This document shows, piece after piece, positions 26,689-34,802 of a stretch of DNA of 64,000 bases; position 1 is the first letter of the stretch; each line of letters starts with the position of its first letter. Source of the stretch: Luteibacter sp. dw_328 (GTDB lineage Bacteria; Pseudomonadota; Gammaproteobacteria; Xanthomonadales; Rhodanobacteraceae); NCBI RefSeq assembly GCF_018449605.1, contig NZ_JAAVUW010000003.1, positions 186,001 through 250,000 of the forward strand. The letters run 5' to 3'. The notes beneath the pieces were generated by a model. It was given only the letters and a program-made list of their open reading frames with translations. It was not told the origin of the DNA and searched no databases. A program made the position numbers and the translations under genes.

Positions 26689-27549
26689 TCAGCCCACGCG
26701 GTTCTCGAGGCGGCCGATTCCCGTGATGTCGATCTCGACGAGATCGCCCCGACGTAATGCCGTGGGAGGGCTTCGCCCGATGCCGACGCCTTCCGGCGTA
26801 CCGGTGGCGATGATGTCGCCAGGCATGAGGGTGATACCTGCCGATATCGTTTCGATAAGCCTCGGAATATCGAAAATCAGGTCGCGCGTATTCGCGTGCT
26901 GCCGAAGCTCGCCGTTCACCCGGCAGGAAAGGTCCAGGGCCGCGCCATCGATCGCGTCAGCCGTGACAGCAAACGGTCCCATCGGCGCAAACGTGTCGAA
27001 CGATTTGCCGAGGAACCACTGCTTGTGTCGCTTCTGCCAGTCGCGTGCCGTCACGTCGTTGATGATGGTGTAGCCCCAGACATGACGCATGGCGTCGGCA
27101 CGCGTGATGCCTCGCCCACCGACGCCGACGATCACGGCGAGCTCGGCTTCGTAGTCGAGGAAGTCAGTGACTCCCTCCCCTGACCAGATAGCCGAACCGT
27201 GGCCGATCACACACTCGGGCGCCTTGGTGAAAACGATGGGATCGGTCGGCAGCTCGTCGGGCGCACCGGTGTGCCCCGCGTCGAAGCCACTACTGGCGAA
27301 CTCTTTCGCGTGGGCCGCGTAGTTCTTGCCGACACAGAAGATGTTGCGTCGGGGTCGTGGGATGGGCGCCAGCAACACGACGTTTGCGAGGGCGACGCGC
27401 GGGCCTGTCGCCTCGGCGGTACCCGCGAACAGGTCGTGCAGGTCGGACACCAGTCGGCCCCCGGCCGTCAGCGCCGTGACCGATAGACCGTCGTTCGAGA
27501 CCAGGCCCACATGGACTTCGTCCTCATGGCGATAGGTGGCGTACTTCAT
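26689..27549 (-). CDS. Fumarylacetoacetate hydrolase family protein
   Basis: A 286-residue FAH-superfamily enzyme (hydrolase, isomerase or decarboxylase of 2-oxo acids in aromatic catabolism). The N-terminal FAH_N-like part is followed by the catalytic domain with ICVGKNYAAHAKE, metal ligands in DFLDYEAELAVIVG, and the C-terminal MLPGDIIATGTPEGVG. It is divergent from a MarR regulator with 53 bases between starts. The substrate is unknown. Confidence 0.92.
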   Translation of the reverse strand: MKYATYRHEDEVHVGLVSNDGLSVTALTAGGRLVSDLHDLFAGTAEATGPRVALANVVLLAPIPRPRRNIFCVGKNYAAHAKEFASSGFDAGHTGAPDELPTDPIVFTKAPECVIGHGSAIWSGEGVTDFLDYEAELAVIVGVGGRGITRADAMRHVWGYTIINDVTARDWQKRHKQWFLGKSFDTFAPMGPFAVTADAIDGAALDLSCRVNGELRQHANTRDLIFDIPRLIETISAGITLMPGDIIATGTPEGVGIGRSPPTALRRGDLVEIDITGIGRLENRVG

Positions 27550-27590
27550 GGGATGTCGAGCCTCCGGTGTGCCATTGACTTTCTATATGA

Positions 27591-27600
27591 TGTATTTACA
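27591..27600. promoter_or_regulatory. Possible operator in the FAH/MarR divergent gap
   Basis: TGTATTTACA is a perfect 10-base palindrome in the short AT-rich gap between the two starts, where a MarR dimer would be expected to bind. The site is short, so chance is not excluded. Confidence 0.35.
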
Positions 27601-27602
27601 CT

Positions 27603-28055
27603 ATGCGTATGCATCAGTCCATCTCTGTCACCGACCTGCCCTGCGCCTGCACCACGATGCGTAAGGCTACCCGTGCCCTGAGCCGCCTCTACGACGACAC
27701 CCTGGCCCCGCTGGGGGTCACCGTGGCGCAGTTCGGCGTCCTCAAGGCTATCTGGCGCGAACCGGACGTGGCGTTAAGCCGCCTGGCCGATGAAATGGTC
27801 ATGGACCGCACGTCGCTCTACCGCATGCTCACCCCGATGACCTCGGCGGGCTGGATTGCCATCGCCTCCCCCACGAAAGGCCGGGCCAAGACGGTTGCGC
27901 TCACGACAGAGGGACAATCCCTGCTTATCAAGGCGCGCCAGCTCTGGGACGACGCGCAGACCCGCGTGGTCGGGACCTACGGCGCCGAGCGCTGGCAGGT
28001 ACTCGAAAGCGCGATTTCCGAACTGACCCGACTCAGTGTCGGGCTCAACGCCTGA
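27603..28055 (+). CDS. MarR-family transcriptional regulator
   Basis: A 150-residue winged-helix repressor. The recognition region is VALSRLADEMVMDRTSLYRMLTPM followed by the beta-wing. Two Cys (CACTT) lie close to the N-terminus, which could be redox-sensing but this is not tested. It is divergent from the FAH-type gene and 34 bases before a tautomerase gene, which it may control as well. Confidence 0.92.
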   Translation: MRMHQSISVTDLPCACTTMRKATRALSRLYDDTLAPLGVTVAQFGVLKAIWREPDVALSRLADEMVMDRTSLYRMLTPMTSAGWIAIASPTKGRAKTVALTTEGQSLLIKARQLWDDAQTRVVGTYGAERWQVLESAISELTRLSVGLNA

Positions 28056-28089
28056 TCCATCGTCTGCTTCACCCCTACGGGAGATTCCC

Positions 28090-28467
28090 ATGCCCTTCGT
28101 ACGCATCGACCTGCTTCGCGGCAAAGACGCCGCCTACCGCAGCAAGTTGGGCGAGGCCGTCTACGACGCCCTCACCTCCATCGGCGCCCCCAAAGACGAC
28201 CGCTTCCAGGTCATCGCCGAACACGAGCCCGGCGGCCTCGTCTTCGACCGCACTTACCTCGGCATCGACCGCAGCGACAATTTCGTCGCCGTACAGATCA
28301 CCATGAGGGAAGGCCGCACCGTCGAGCAGAAGAAAGCCCTGTTCGCCGCCATCGTGAAAAACATGGTCGCCTCCGTCGGCATACACCCCCAGGATGTCTT
28401 CATCAACCTGGTCGAAAACGCAAAAGAAAACTGGTCCTTCGGCAACGGCGAAGCCCAATACGCCTAG
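28090..28467 (+). CDS. Tautomerase family protein
   Basis: A 125-residue protein beginning MPFVRIDLLRGK. The N-terminal Pro after the initiator Met is the catalytic base of the tautomerase superfamily. Length is about twice that of 4-oxalocrotonate tautomerase, so it may be a fused-repeat form. The ATG at 28090 is required to expose Pro2. It follows the MarR gene closely. Confidence 0.88.
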   Translation: MPFVRIDLLRGKDAAYRSKLGEAVYDALTSIGAPKDDRFQVIAEHEPGGLVFDRTYLGIDRSDNFVAVQITMREGRTVEQKKALFAAIVKNMVASVGIHPQDVFINLVENAKENWSFGNGEAQYA

Positions 28468-28520
28468 CAACCTGCTCGGTAAGCGCCGACTCCTGCTCGG
28501 TACACGCCGACCCCTGCTCG

Positions 28521-28554
28521 GTAGGAGCCGATTCATCGGCGATGGGTGCTCGCG
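28521..28554. repeat. REP-like half element with degenerate tandem arms upstream
   Basis: GTAGGAGCCGATTCATCGGC followed by GATGGGTGCTCGCG, which is the complement of the right half of the copy at 3308. Upstream (about 28480-28520) are two imperfect copies of CTGCTCGGTA-N2-CGCCGAC. It lies between the two tautomerase genes. Confidence 0.8.
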
Positions 28555-28577
28555 ACAACCGTCCAATGGATACCACC

Positions 28578-29030
28578 ATGCCAACGTATATCGTCCGCAG
28601 CACCCTGACTGATCTCAACGCCACAACCAAACACCGCATTGCGAAAGCCATAACAACTGCCCACACCGAAATCACCGGTGCCAACACCTACTTCGCCCAG
28701 GTCGTCTTCGACCACGCCCCCGGCGAAGACTGGTTCATCGGCGGCGTACCGTTAGAACGCGACACCCTCTTCGTCCACGGCCACGTCCGCAGCGGCCGCA
28801 CCGATGACCAGAAGCGAACGTTAGTCGAACGCCTCGTCCGCGACGTATCGAATGCATCCGGCCTGCCGACGCAAGGCATCTGGGTATACCTCAGCGAAAT
28901 CCGCCCCGGCCTCATGGCCGAGTTCGGCCACGTGCTACCCGAACCCGGCGAAGAAGCCGCATGGTTCGACGCCCTGCCCGAAGACGATCGCCGCATGCTC
29001 GCCGCGATGGCGGAACGCGCGCGCTCTTAA
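28578..29030 (+). CDS. Second tautomerase family protein
   Basis: A 150-residue protein starting MPTYIVRSTLTDL. Choosing the ATG at 28578 exposes the catalytic Pro2; an upstream in-frame ATG at 28566 would hide it. The middle (FIGGVPLERDTLFVHGHVRSGRTDDQKR) resembles tautomerase proteins. It has a longer acidic C-terminal tail than its neighbour at 28090. The stop overlaps the convergent hydrolase gene by four bases. Confidence 0.85.
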   Translation: MPTYIVRSTLTDLNATTKHRIAKAITTAHTEITGANTYFAQVVFDHAPGEDWFIGGVPLERDTLFVHGHVRSGRTDDQKRTLVERLVRDVSNASGLPTQGIWVYLSEIRPGLMAEFGHVLPEPGEEAAWFDALPEDDRRMLAAMAERARS

Positions 29031-30043
29031 AGCCCGCGCGAAATCCACACCGCCTCATTCACCGCATCGATAACCACCTGCGGCTTGTCGTACTGAATGT
29101 AATGCCCCGCATCGGGAACGATTTCGTTCACACCACGGGTGGACATAGCCGCTACACGCAGGTGAAGACCTTCCCACGACAGCGTCTTGCGGTTGCGCTC
29201 ATTCTGCGATTCGCCAGTTCGCGTAGGAAAGGGAGAATGCGTGAGCACGATGATCGGCATGTCGCCGAAATCGCTACGGGTCTTTCGGGTCTCGTCCGCG
29301 CTGGCGTAGAAGACGTTCTCTCGCTCGGACGCGACTGCCGCCTGCCACTTCTCCGTGGCGCCATAGGTCGCCTGCGCCTGGTTGATCGCCGGACTGAAGT
29401 GCGGATCGTTGGTATCGCCCAGGCACTTCTCGAACATCTTTGTGCCCGGCGTGAGCCCCTGCCGGGCCGCATCGATACACGCGTGCTGGTCTTTCAGATA
29501 CTGGTCGTATTTCTCTTTGTCGCCCGGCGCGCTCAGCGCCCAGCCTTCGGCCGATTGGTCTTCGTGCGAGCCCTCGACGATGACCATGCCAACGACGTCA
29601 TCGCGGTACTTGTCCGCGTACACGCGGACATTCATGCCAGCCAGCGAATGCCCAACCATGACATAGGGTGGCTTTATACCAGCAGCCCGCAGCAAGGCAT
29701 GGAGATCTTCGGCCTGATTGACCGGCGTGGAAGGTCGCCGCGCAGCATCGCTGAAACCCAGGCCTGCGCGGTCGAACGAACAGACGCGCGTCGTCTTTGC
29801 CATCGCCGGCTGGACCATCGCCCAGGAGACCGTCGAATCGCCCATGCCCGCATCAAGAACCACCGTCGGCGAACCGGACCCAAGGCAGTACAGATTGAGC
29901 CGCTGGCCAGCGCCGATGTCGACCAGCCTGGCGGGCCGCGTATAGACCACATCATCGATCACAGCGGCCGTAGGGAGCTTTGCCTGCGCGAAGCACGAAG
30001 CCGAGCCCGCGAACAGGCAGAGTACCGCGATCAAGTTCTTCAT
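29027..30043 (-). CDS. Exported alpha/beta hydrolase
   Basis: A 338-residue hydrolase with a signal peptide (MKNLIAVLCLFAGSASCFAQA; a Cys near the cleavage site does not form a good lipobox). Nucleophile in GHSLAGMNV, an HG-like loop in LDAGMGDSTVSW, and the catalytic His in PDAGHYIQYDKPQ. Two Cys pairs could form disulfides in the periplasm. The substrate is unknown. Confidence 0.87.
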   Translation of the reverse strand: MKNLIAVLCLFAGSASCFAQAKLPTAAVIDDVVYTRPARLVDIGAGQRLNLYCLGSGSPTVVLDAGMGDSTVSWAMVQPAMAKTTRVCSFDRAGLGFSDAARRPSTPVNQAEDLHALLRAAGIKPPYVMVGHSLAGMNVRVYADKYRDDVVGMVIVEGSHEDQSAEGWALSAPGDKEKYDQYLKDQHACIDAARQGLTPGTKMFEKCLGDTNDPHFSPAINQAQATYGATEKWQAAVASERENVFYASADETRKTRSDFGDMPIIVLTHSPFPTRTGESQNERNRKTLSWEGLHLRVAAMSTRGVNEIVPDAGHYIQYDKPQVVIDAVNEAVWISRGL

Positions 30044-30106
30044 CCGTGCTCCCTTTAGAAGCGCCCCCTGTGGGCGCGCTGATTCTTCCTTCGGTCCCGC
30101 TCGTCG

Positions 30107-31015
30107 TCAACGAGCATGCGGCAGACCGGTCGACGAGAGTCTCTCCACCATCGCTGCTTGTAGAAAATCGATGAACCGGCGAACGCGCGGTGGCTGGAAC
30201 GTATTCGCGTGATACATCGCGTGGATCGGTGACGGCGCGGACCATTCCGGCGCGTTCAGCAGCACCAGGCGCCCTTCGCGAACGTCGTCGGCGACCGCCC
30301 ATTGCTGCCGGTACGCGAACCCATGACCGCGAATGGCCCACTTGCGGATGACCTCGCTATCGGTGCACTCGTGATAGCGACGCACTCGTATCGTCGCGTT
30401 ACCCAGGCGCCACTCGTCGCGCGGGCCAGCGTTCGTCGTCAGCACCAGCGTAGGAAGGTCGACAAGATCCTCGGGCCGCGTCGGCATGCCATGAGTCGCG
30501 ACGCACGCCGGCGAAGCACACACCACGCGACGACTATCGACCAGGTGCCGCGCAACCCATGAGCTGTCCTCGAGCGGACCGACGCGAATCGCGACATCCA
30601 CGTCATCGGGCACGAAGCGCGAAATCGAATCGGCCAGCGAGAGAACGATGCGCACGCCTGGATGGATCGCCATGAACCCATCGAGGATATTGAGCAGCAG
30701 GTTGCGACCGAGATCCGAGGGGGCTGAAATTCGCAGCGTGCCGCTTACCGTATCCGTGCCGCTACGCACGGCGCGCTCACCCTCTTTCATCGCATCGATC
30801 GCAATGCGGCAGTAGCCCAGGTAAGTACGGCCTTCGTCCGTGAGGCGAAGCTGCCTCGTCGTTCGCTCGAACAACCGGGCACCCACCGAGGCCTCGATCC
30901 GCTGGACACACGCGCTGGCGGCGGCCGGAGACAGACCCGCGCGGCGCCCAGCCGCCGACAGGCTACCCAGATCGGCGGCGTCGACGAGCAGCTGCATGTC
31001 GCTCAGGCGATTCAT
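30107..31015 (-). CDS. LysR-family transcriptional regulator
   Basis: A 302-residue regulator. The ATG at 31015 (MNRLSDMQLLVDAADLGSLS) places the helix-turn-helix (AAGRRAGLSPAAASACVQRIE) at residues 20-45 as usual; the frame is open far upstream without homology. The effector domain follows. It is divergent from the exported lipocalin-like gene at 31131, its likely target. Confidence 0.92.
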   Translation of the reverse strand: MNRLSDMQLLVDAADLGSLSAAGRRAGLSPAAASACVQRIEASVGARLFERTTRQLRLTDEGRTYLGYCRIAIDAMKEGERAVRSGTDTVSGTLRISAPSDLGRNLLLNILDGFMAIHPGVRIVLSLADSISRFVPDDVDVAIRVGPLEDSSWVARHLVDSRRVVCASPACVATHGMPTRPEDLVDLPTLVLTTNAGPRDEWRLGNATIRVRRYHECTDSEVIRKWAIRGHGFAYRQQWAVADDVREGRLVLLNAPEWSAPSPIHAMYHANTFQPPRVRRFIDFLQAAMVERLSSTGLPHAR

Positions 31016-31027
31016 GGCCTCGATAAT

Positions 31028-31046
31028 CTTCAAATAATAATTGAAG
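31028..31046. promoter_or_regulatory. LysR-type dyad upstream of the lipocalin-like gene
   Basis: CTTCAA, seven A/T bases, TTGAAG: a perfect inverted repeat, 13 bases from the LysR start and about 85 bases from the divergent gene. It is an AT island in GC-rich DNA, the form expected for a LysR binding site. Confidence 0.5.
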
Positions 31047-31130
31047 GTCAATGAAGAACCAGGCCAATTATCAAATGCGAGGCCGGCGGCGAGGATGACC
31101 CCACCCCCCTCAACCCAAGGCTTTCCTGCC

Positions 31131-31652
31131 ATGAAGCGCCCTTCCCTGTTCGCCCTCGCCTCCGCCCTGGCTTTCGTCACCGCACCGCTCGGGGCCCTCG
31201 CCGCTGACGCCGCATCGTCCGGCCCCGGGGTCCTCGAGGGTGCCTGGAAGCTGGTCCGTTGCGACAACGTCTACCCGGACGGCCATCGCGTCGAGCTTTA
31301 CGGACCGAATCCCGAAGGCCTGTGGCTCATCGATGCCCGGGGCAACTACATGATGGATATCGTGCGGGCAAACCGCATGCCCTTCGCGGTCAACGACAAG
31401 TCCAAAGGCACGCCCGAGGAATATCGCGCCGCCTCCTTGGACTTCAACGCACACTACGGCACGGTCAGCGTCGATGGTATGACCATGCACAGCCACATCG
31501 CGCAGGCATCGTTTCCGAACTGGGATGGCAAGGGAGGCGACAGCAGCTTCGTCATCAAGGGTGACGAACTCACGTACACGGTGGCAAAGCCGTCGAGTGG
31601 TGCGGCGGAAGGCGCGCATGGTGAGGTGGTCTGGCGGCGCGTTCATCCCTGA
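31131..31652 (+). CDS. Exported lipocalin-like domain protein
   Basis: A 173-residue protein with a signal peptide (cleavage after GALAA, about residue 25). The N-terminal motif GVLEGAWKLVRCDNVYPDG and later GLWLIDARGNYMMDIVR resemble the lipocalin-like family (PF13924 type). Probably periplasmic ligand binding. The ATG at 31131 is chosen because it begins the signal peptide. Confidence 0.82.
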   Translation: MKRPSLFALASALAFVTAPLGALAADAASSGPGVLEGAWKLVRCDNVYPDGHRVELYGPNPEGLWLIDARGNYMMDIVRANRMPFAVNDKSKGTPEEYRAASLDFNAHYGTVSVDGMTMHSHIAQASFPNWDGKGGDSSFVIKGDELTYTVAKPSSGAAEGAHGEVVWRRVHP

Positions 31653-31666
31653 GGGCGCGCGTCCCG

Positions 31667-32017
31667 TCAGAGAAGCCGGATACCGAACGGCTTGACGCAT
31701 GCGGCAAAAACCGCGAAGCACACGATCGTGATAACCGCACTGAGACCCAGTGCGGGCCAGAATCCGAACCGTGCGAGCAAGGCGGGAAACGCCAGGAACA
31801 TGGGTAATGTCGGCACCACGTACCAGAAGGTGTACCAGGCGTGGTTGGCAATCTTCTCGGCGGGCTGCTTCTCGACATAGAGCCACGTGAGCGCGAGTAG
31901 CGTGACCAGCGGCAAGGAAGCCAGGAGCGCTCCAAGACGGTCGCTACGCTTCGCCACCTCGGACACCGCGACCACCACGGCGGCGGTGATCAGGTATTTG
32001 GTGATGATCCAGTACAT
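31667..32017 (-). CDS. DUF3147-like small membrane protein
   Basis: A 116-residue inner-membrane protein with four hydrophobic segments, starting MYWIITKYLITAAVVV. The stretch SEVAKRSDRLGALLASLPLVTLL is typical of DUF3147 proteins. Function unknown. The start at 32017 is preferred to the open frame upstream to 32131 because the upstream residues are not membrane-like. Confidence 0.85.
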   Translation of the reverse strand: MYWIITKYLITAAVVVAVSEVAKRSDRLGALLASLPLVTLLALTWLYVEKQPAEKIANHAWYTFWYVVPTLPMFLAFPALLARFGFWPALGLSAVITIVCFAVFAACVKPFGIRLL

Positions 32018-32054
32018 GACACCCCCGTGGAATCGACGCAACCAAGCAGCCTGA

Positions 32055-32786
32055 TCAGGCGTGGTTTGACAGTGCAGCCCACAATAGCGAAACGCCGGAA
32101 CAAAGAACCAGCGCATCGATAAGATGAGCATACCGATGGCCGGGAATCCGGCTGAGGATGCCCTTGCCGATAAACGTACCGATCATCAGTGAAGCACCCA
32201 CGATGAGCCCCTGGACGACGATCTCCCCGGACAGCGCACCGGCTTCCCGGAACGTGGTGACCTTGCTGAGGTACAGCGCAAGGGCCGTCATGGCTTCCGT
32301 GCCGAGGAACGGCCCGCCCACCAGACCGTAGGACGTGAACACGGGAACGCTCAGCGGCCCTGTCGACAGGACGAGCCCCGTCAGGAAGCCGATAGCCGCC
32401 CCGCAAAGGGAGAGCGCCCAAAGCGGCATCGGCCGGGACGAAGGGCGAAGCCGGCGGAGCGCCAGCATCGACAGGAAGAAGAACCCAAGCCCTGCGTCGA
32501 TCCATCGCGGCGGCAAGGCAAGCAACGTACGCGCGCCAAGCGCGGCAGCAGGAACCCCCGGAGCGGCGTAGGCCAGCACGGCCTTCCAGTCGATCTCCTT
32601 CCACCAGGCAATAACGCGCGAAAGGTTGGCGATCACCGCCGCGACGGCCATGACCGGTACGGCGTGCTTCGGCCCGAACTGATACGTCAGTGCGGGAAGC
32701 AGCATCAACGAGGAGCCGGTTCCGATGACGCCGCTGAGGCAACCCGCGACAAGACCGACGGCAAGGACGAGAAGGAAGGAAGTCAA
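32055..32786 (-). CDS. Sulfite exporter TauE/SafE family protein
   Basis: A 243-residue inner-membrane protein with about eight hydrophobic segments. The N-terminal Gly-rich repeat GLVAGCLSGVIGTGSSLMLLPAL and the second half SGEIVVQGLIVGASLMIGTFIGK match the TauE/SafE family (export or uptake of sulfur-containing anions). The actual solute is unknown. It lies 37 bases before the DUF3147 gene in the same direction, so the two may be one transcript. Confidence 0.9.
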   Translation of the reverse strand: MTSFLLVLAVGLVAGCLSGVIGTGSSLMLLPALTYQFGPKHAVPVMAVAAVIANLSRVIAWWKEIDWKAVLAYAAPGVPAAALGARTLLALPPRWIDAGLGFFFLSMLALRRLRPSSRPMPLWALSLCGAAIGFLTGLVLSTGPLSVPVFTSYGLVGGPFLGTEAMTALALYLSKVTTFREAGALSGEIVVQGLIVGASLMIGTFIGKGILSRIPGHRYAHLIDALVLCSGVSLLWAALSNHA

Positions 32787-32856
32787 ACGGAACCGGCATG
32801 CTCAGAAGAACGGTGATTCTAGCCTTTCAGCGAGAATCACCGGCTCCCGAGACATC

Positions 32857-33726
32857 TCACCACTGGTTGTCGTCGTCACCACCGCCGCCGGACGAGCTGT
32901 CGTCCCACGAGCTGTCGTTGTTGCCCATGTCGATCGGGTCGTCGCGGAGATCGTCGTACGCCTGCGCAGAAGGATCCGGCTGCGACGACGAATCCGGACC
33001 CAGATTGCCGAAGCCGCTCGCGCCTGCGTTGCGCGTTTCGTCACCATCGCGATGGGAACGCAGCGCCTCATCGAGCAGCGCACCGGCGGCCAGGCCACCC
33101 AGGCCGGCCGCGACGGCCGTGCCTACGCCCGAAGACGGCGGCGGCGCATAGCCCGGATTGCCATAGCCGGGATTCCCGCCATAAGGCTGACCACCGTTCA
33201 TGGGCGGCGCCGGCGAATAGCCGTTGCCGAACTGGTTGTTCGGATTCTGCCGGCGGCGCATCAGGAAGAAAATAATGAGGACGAGGATCACACCCCCGAT
33301 CAGCCAGCCCGTCATGTGCGACTGGCCACCAGCTTCGGTACGGGCAGCCGGCTGGGGCTCAGTGAAACGCGCGGGAGCCACCGCCGCGGGCCGGGCGGAA
33401 GGCGGCGCGAGCGCGGCATCCAGCTCGTGCTGGAAGTGCTGGAACTTGGCCGGGTCCGTGAACTTGGTCGCCGGGTCCAGGGTCGCCGCCTTGGTCGCCT
33501 CGGTCTTCGCTTCTCCGATATTGCCTTCATGGGCAAGGACTTCGGCGAGGATGTAGTGAGCCTTGGCGCTCGTCGGATGCTCGGAAATCGTTTGGCGCAG
33601 CGCGGTTTCCGCACCGGAGTAGTCACCGCGGGCGATCAACGCTTGGATGTCCTTCGGGGTGTCTTCAGCGCTTGCCGCGACGGACGTGAGGGCCAATAGG
33701 ACTAACGTGAGAATCGGCTTATGCAT
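32857..33726 (-). CDS. Exported TPR protein with one transmembrane segment
   Basis: A 289-residue protein with a signal peptide (MHKPILTLVLLALTSVAASA), two TPR-like helix pairs (residues about 28-95), and a hydrophobic segment (MTGWLIGGVILVLIIFFLM, near 138-156). A Gly/Pro/Tyr/Asn-rich region, a Gly-rich AAGLGGLAAGALL segment and an acidic Ser/Asp/Gly tail ending DDDNQW follow. The tail is unusual and probably disordered. No enzyme motif. Role unknown. Confidence 0.8.
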   Translation of the reverse strand: MHKPILTLVLLALTSVAASAEDTPKDIQALIARGDYSGAETALRQTISEHPTSAKAHYILAEVLAHEGNIGEAKTEATKAATLDPATKFTDPAKFQHFQHELDAALAPPSARPAAVAPARFTEPQPAARTEAGGQSHMTGWLIGGVILVLIIFFLMRRRQNPNNQFGNGYSPAPPMNGGQPYGGNPGYGNPGYAPPPSSGVGTAVAAGLGGLAAGALLDEALRSHRDGDETRNAGASGFGNLGPDSSSQPDPSAQAYDDLRDDPIDMGNNDSSWDDSSSGGGGDDDNQW

Positions 33727-33962
33727 GACGTTCTCGGAGCTCAGGAAGACGCTTAGTGTCATGCGTCCGTCGAGAGTTTGCGAGCCGCAAGAAAATGCTG
33801 TTCAGCGTGGATTTCTTCGTGGGTAACGTAGCGCCGGTACCCTGCTCCCACACGGTGAGACGAGTTATCACCGTGTGCGCCGCCTCCGGGAGACCGAGAC
33901 GGTCGGTAGCGTCGATTTCGGACAAGCCCTCGGGACTTCCTACAGGTAGTCGCACTCGTCTC

Positions 33963-34358
33963 TCATTGAGCTCCTGCGTTGACTCTATTTTGAGCCGCGG
34001 GTGCGGTAGGCGTCACGTTAGCCGGCACTCCGGAAGTCCACACGATGTGCTTATCGACAAGGGTCCAGATCCCTCCGGTCCCGGCGGCGATTCCGCCAAG
34101 GACGATCACCATGCCCCACAGCCTGTTTTTCCATTGCATGAGATCTTTCACGTCGACACTCACATTCGCGACAGTGGCTTTGAGATCAGTGATGTCAGTG
34201 CTCACGCCGGCGACGCGTTGCTCAAGACGGGCCTGCGAGCTTGTGATCTGGACAAGCATGCCGACGACTCCCTGTCCTTGCTGCATCAGAAGATCGTCGC
34301 GCAACACGTCGTCCGAGAAACTCGGAGGCCGGTTATTCACAGTTCCGCCGGTATGCAT
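33963..34358 (-). CDS. Coiled-coil membrane protein flanking the autotransporter
   Basis: A 131-residue protein from the ATG at 34358 (MHTGGTVNNRPPSFSDD). A predicted coiled coil (about residues 25-75, repeating V/L in ITSSQARLEQRVAGVSTDITDLKATVANVSVDVKDL) is followed by one hydrophobic segment (GMVIVLGGIAAGTGGIW) and an Ala/Pro/Thr-rich tail. The layout resembles the protein at 39705 on the other side of the autotransporter. No named family. The frame is open upstream to 34478, so the start is uncertain. Confidence 0.7.
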   Translation of the reverse strand: MHTGGTVNNRPPSFSDDVLRDDLLMQQGQGVVGMLVQITSSQARLEQRVAGVSTDITDLKATVANVSVDVKDLMQWKNRLWGMVIVLGGIAAGTGGIWTLVDKHIVWTSGVPANVTPTAPAAQNRVNAGAQ

Positions 34359-34802
34359 GCGTAGCCACTCCTTCCAACCAAATGTTGCGCGAGACCCGTA
34401 CGCGCGCGTGCAGAAATCGAACAGTGCGCTTGTGCCGAAAAGCTTACGCTGGTGATTGTTGGCTCGTCTATCAGGCAATGCTCACAATGCATTGAAGGCG
34501 CGATGCGACCCTAACCGCTGAGCACTTTCGCAATCACGCGCAAACGAACGACGGAACCTGATTGCGGTTACCGGGCTGTCTGCATCCGTCGCAGATACGG
34601 TAGACGAACCGGGGCGACAGCTAACTCTGAGATGTTTCTTGGCCGTGCAACCCGGCGCGTGCCTTCGCGTGCCGGTGCATGGGGCTGACGCTCACCCTCG
34701 TCCTCAACCAGGCCACCCGGCGCCCGGCCACGGGTAGCCGTGAGACCTCGCATGGGGAACCCCCATGGTGAGCTGAGCCTCCGACCGCGCCTGATCACAC
34801 CC
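34359..34802. other. 444-base gap without a recognisable gene
   Basis: Between the coiled-coil gene start and the autotransporter stop. I see a short CATGGGG/CCCCATG hairpin near 34752-34768 but no U-tract, tRNA or convincing frame. It must hold the promoter of the coiled-coil gene, but no clear -35/-10 pair was found. Confidence 0.5.
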
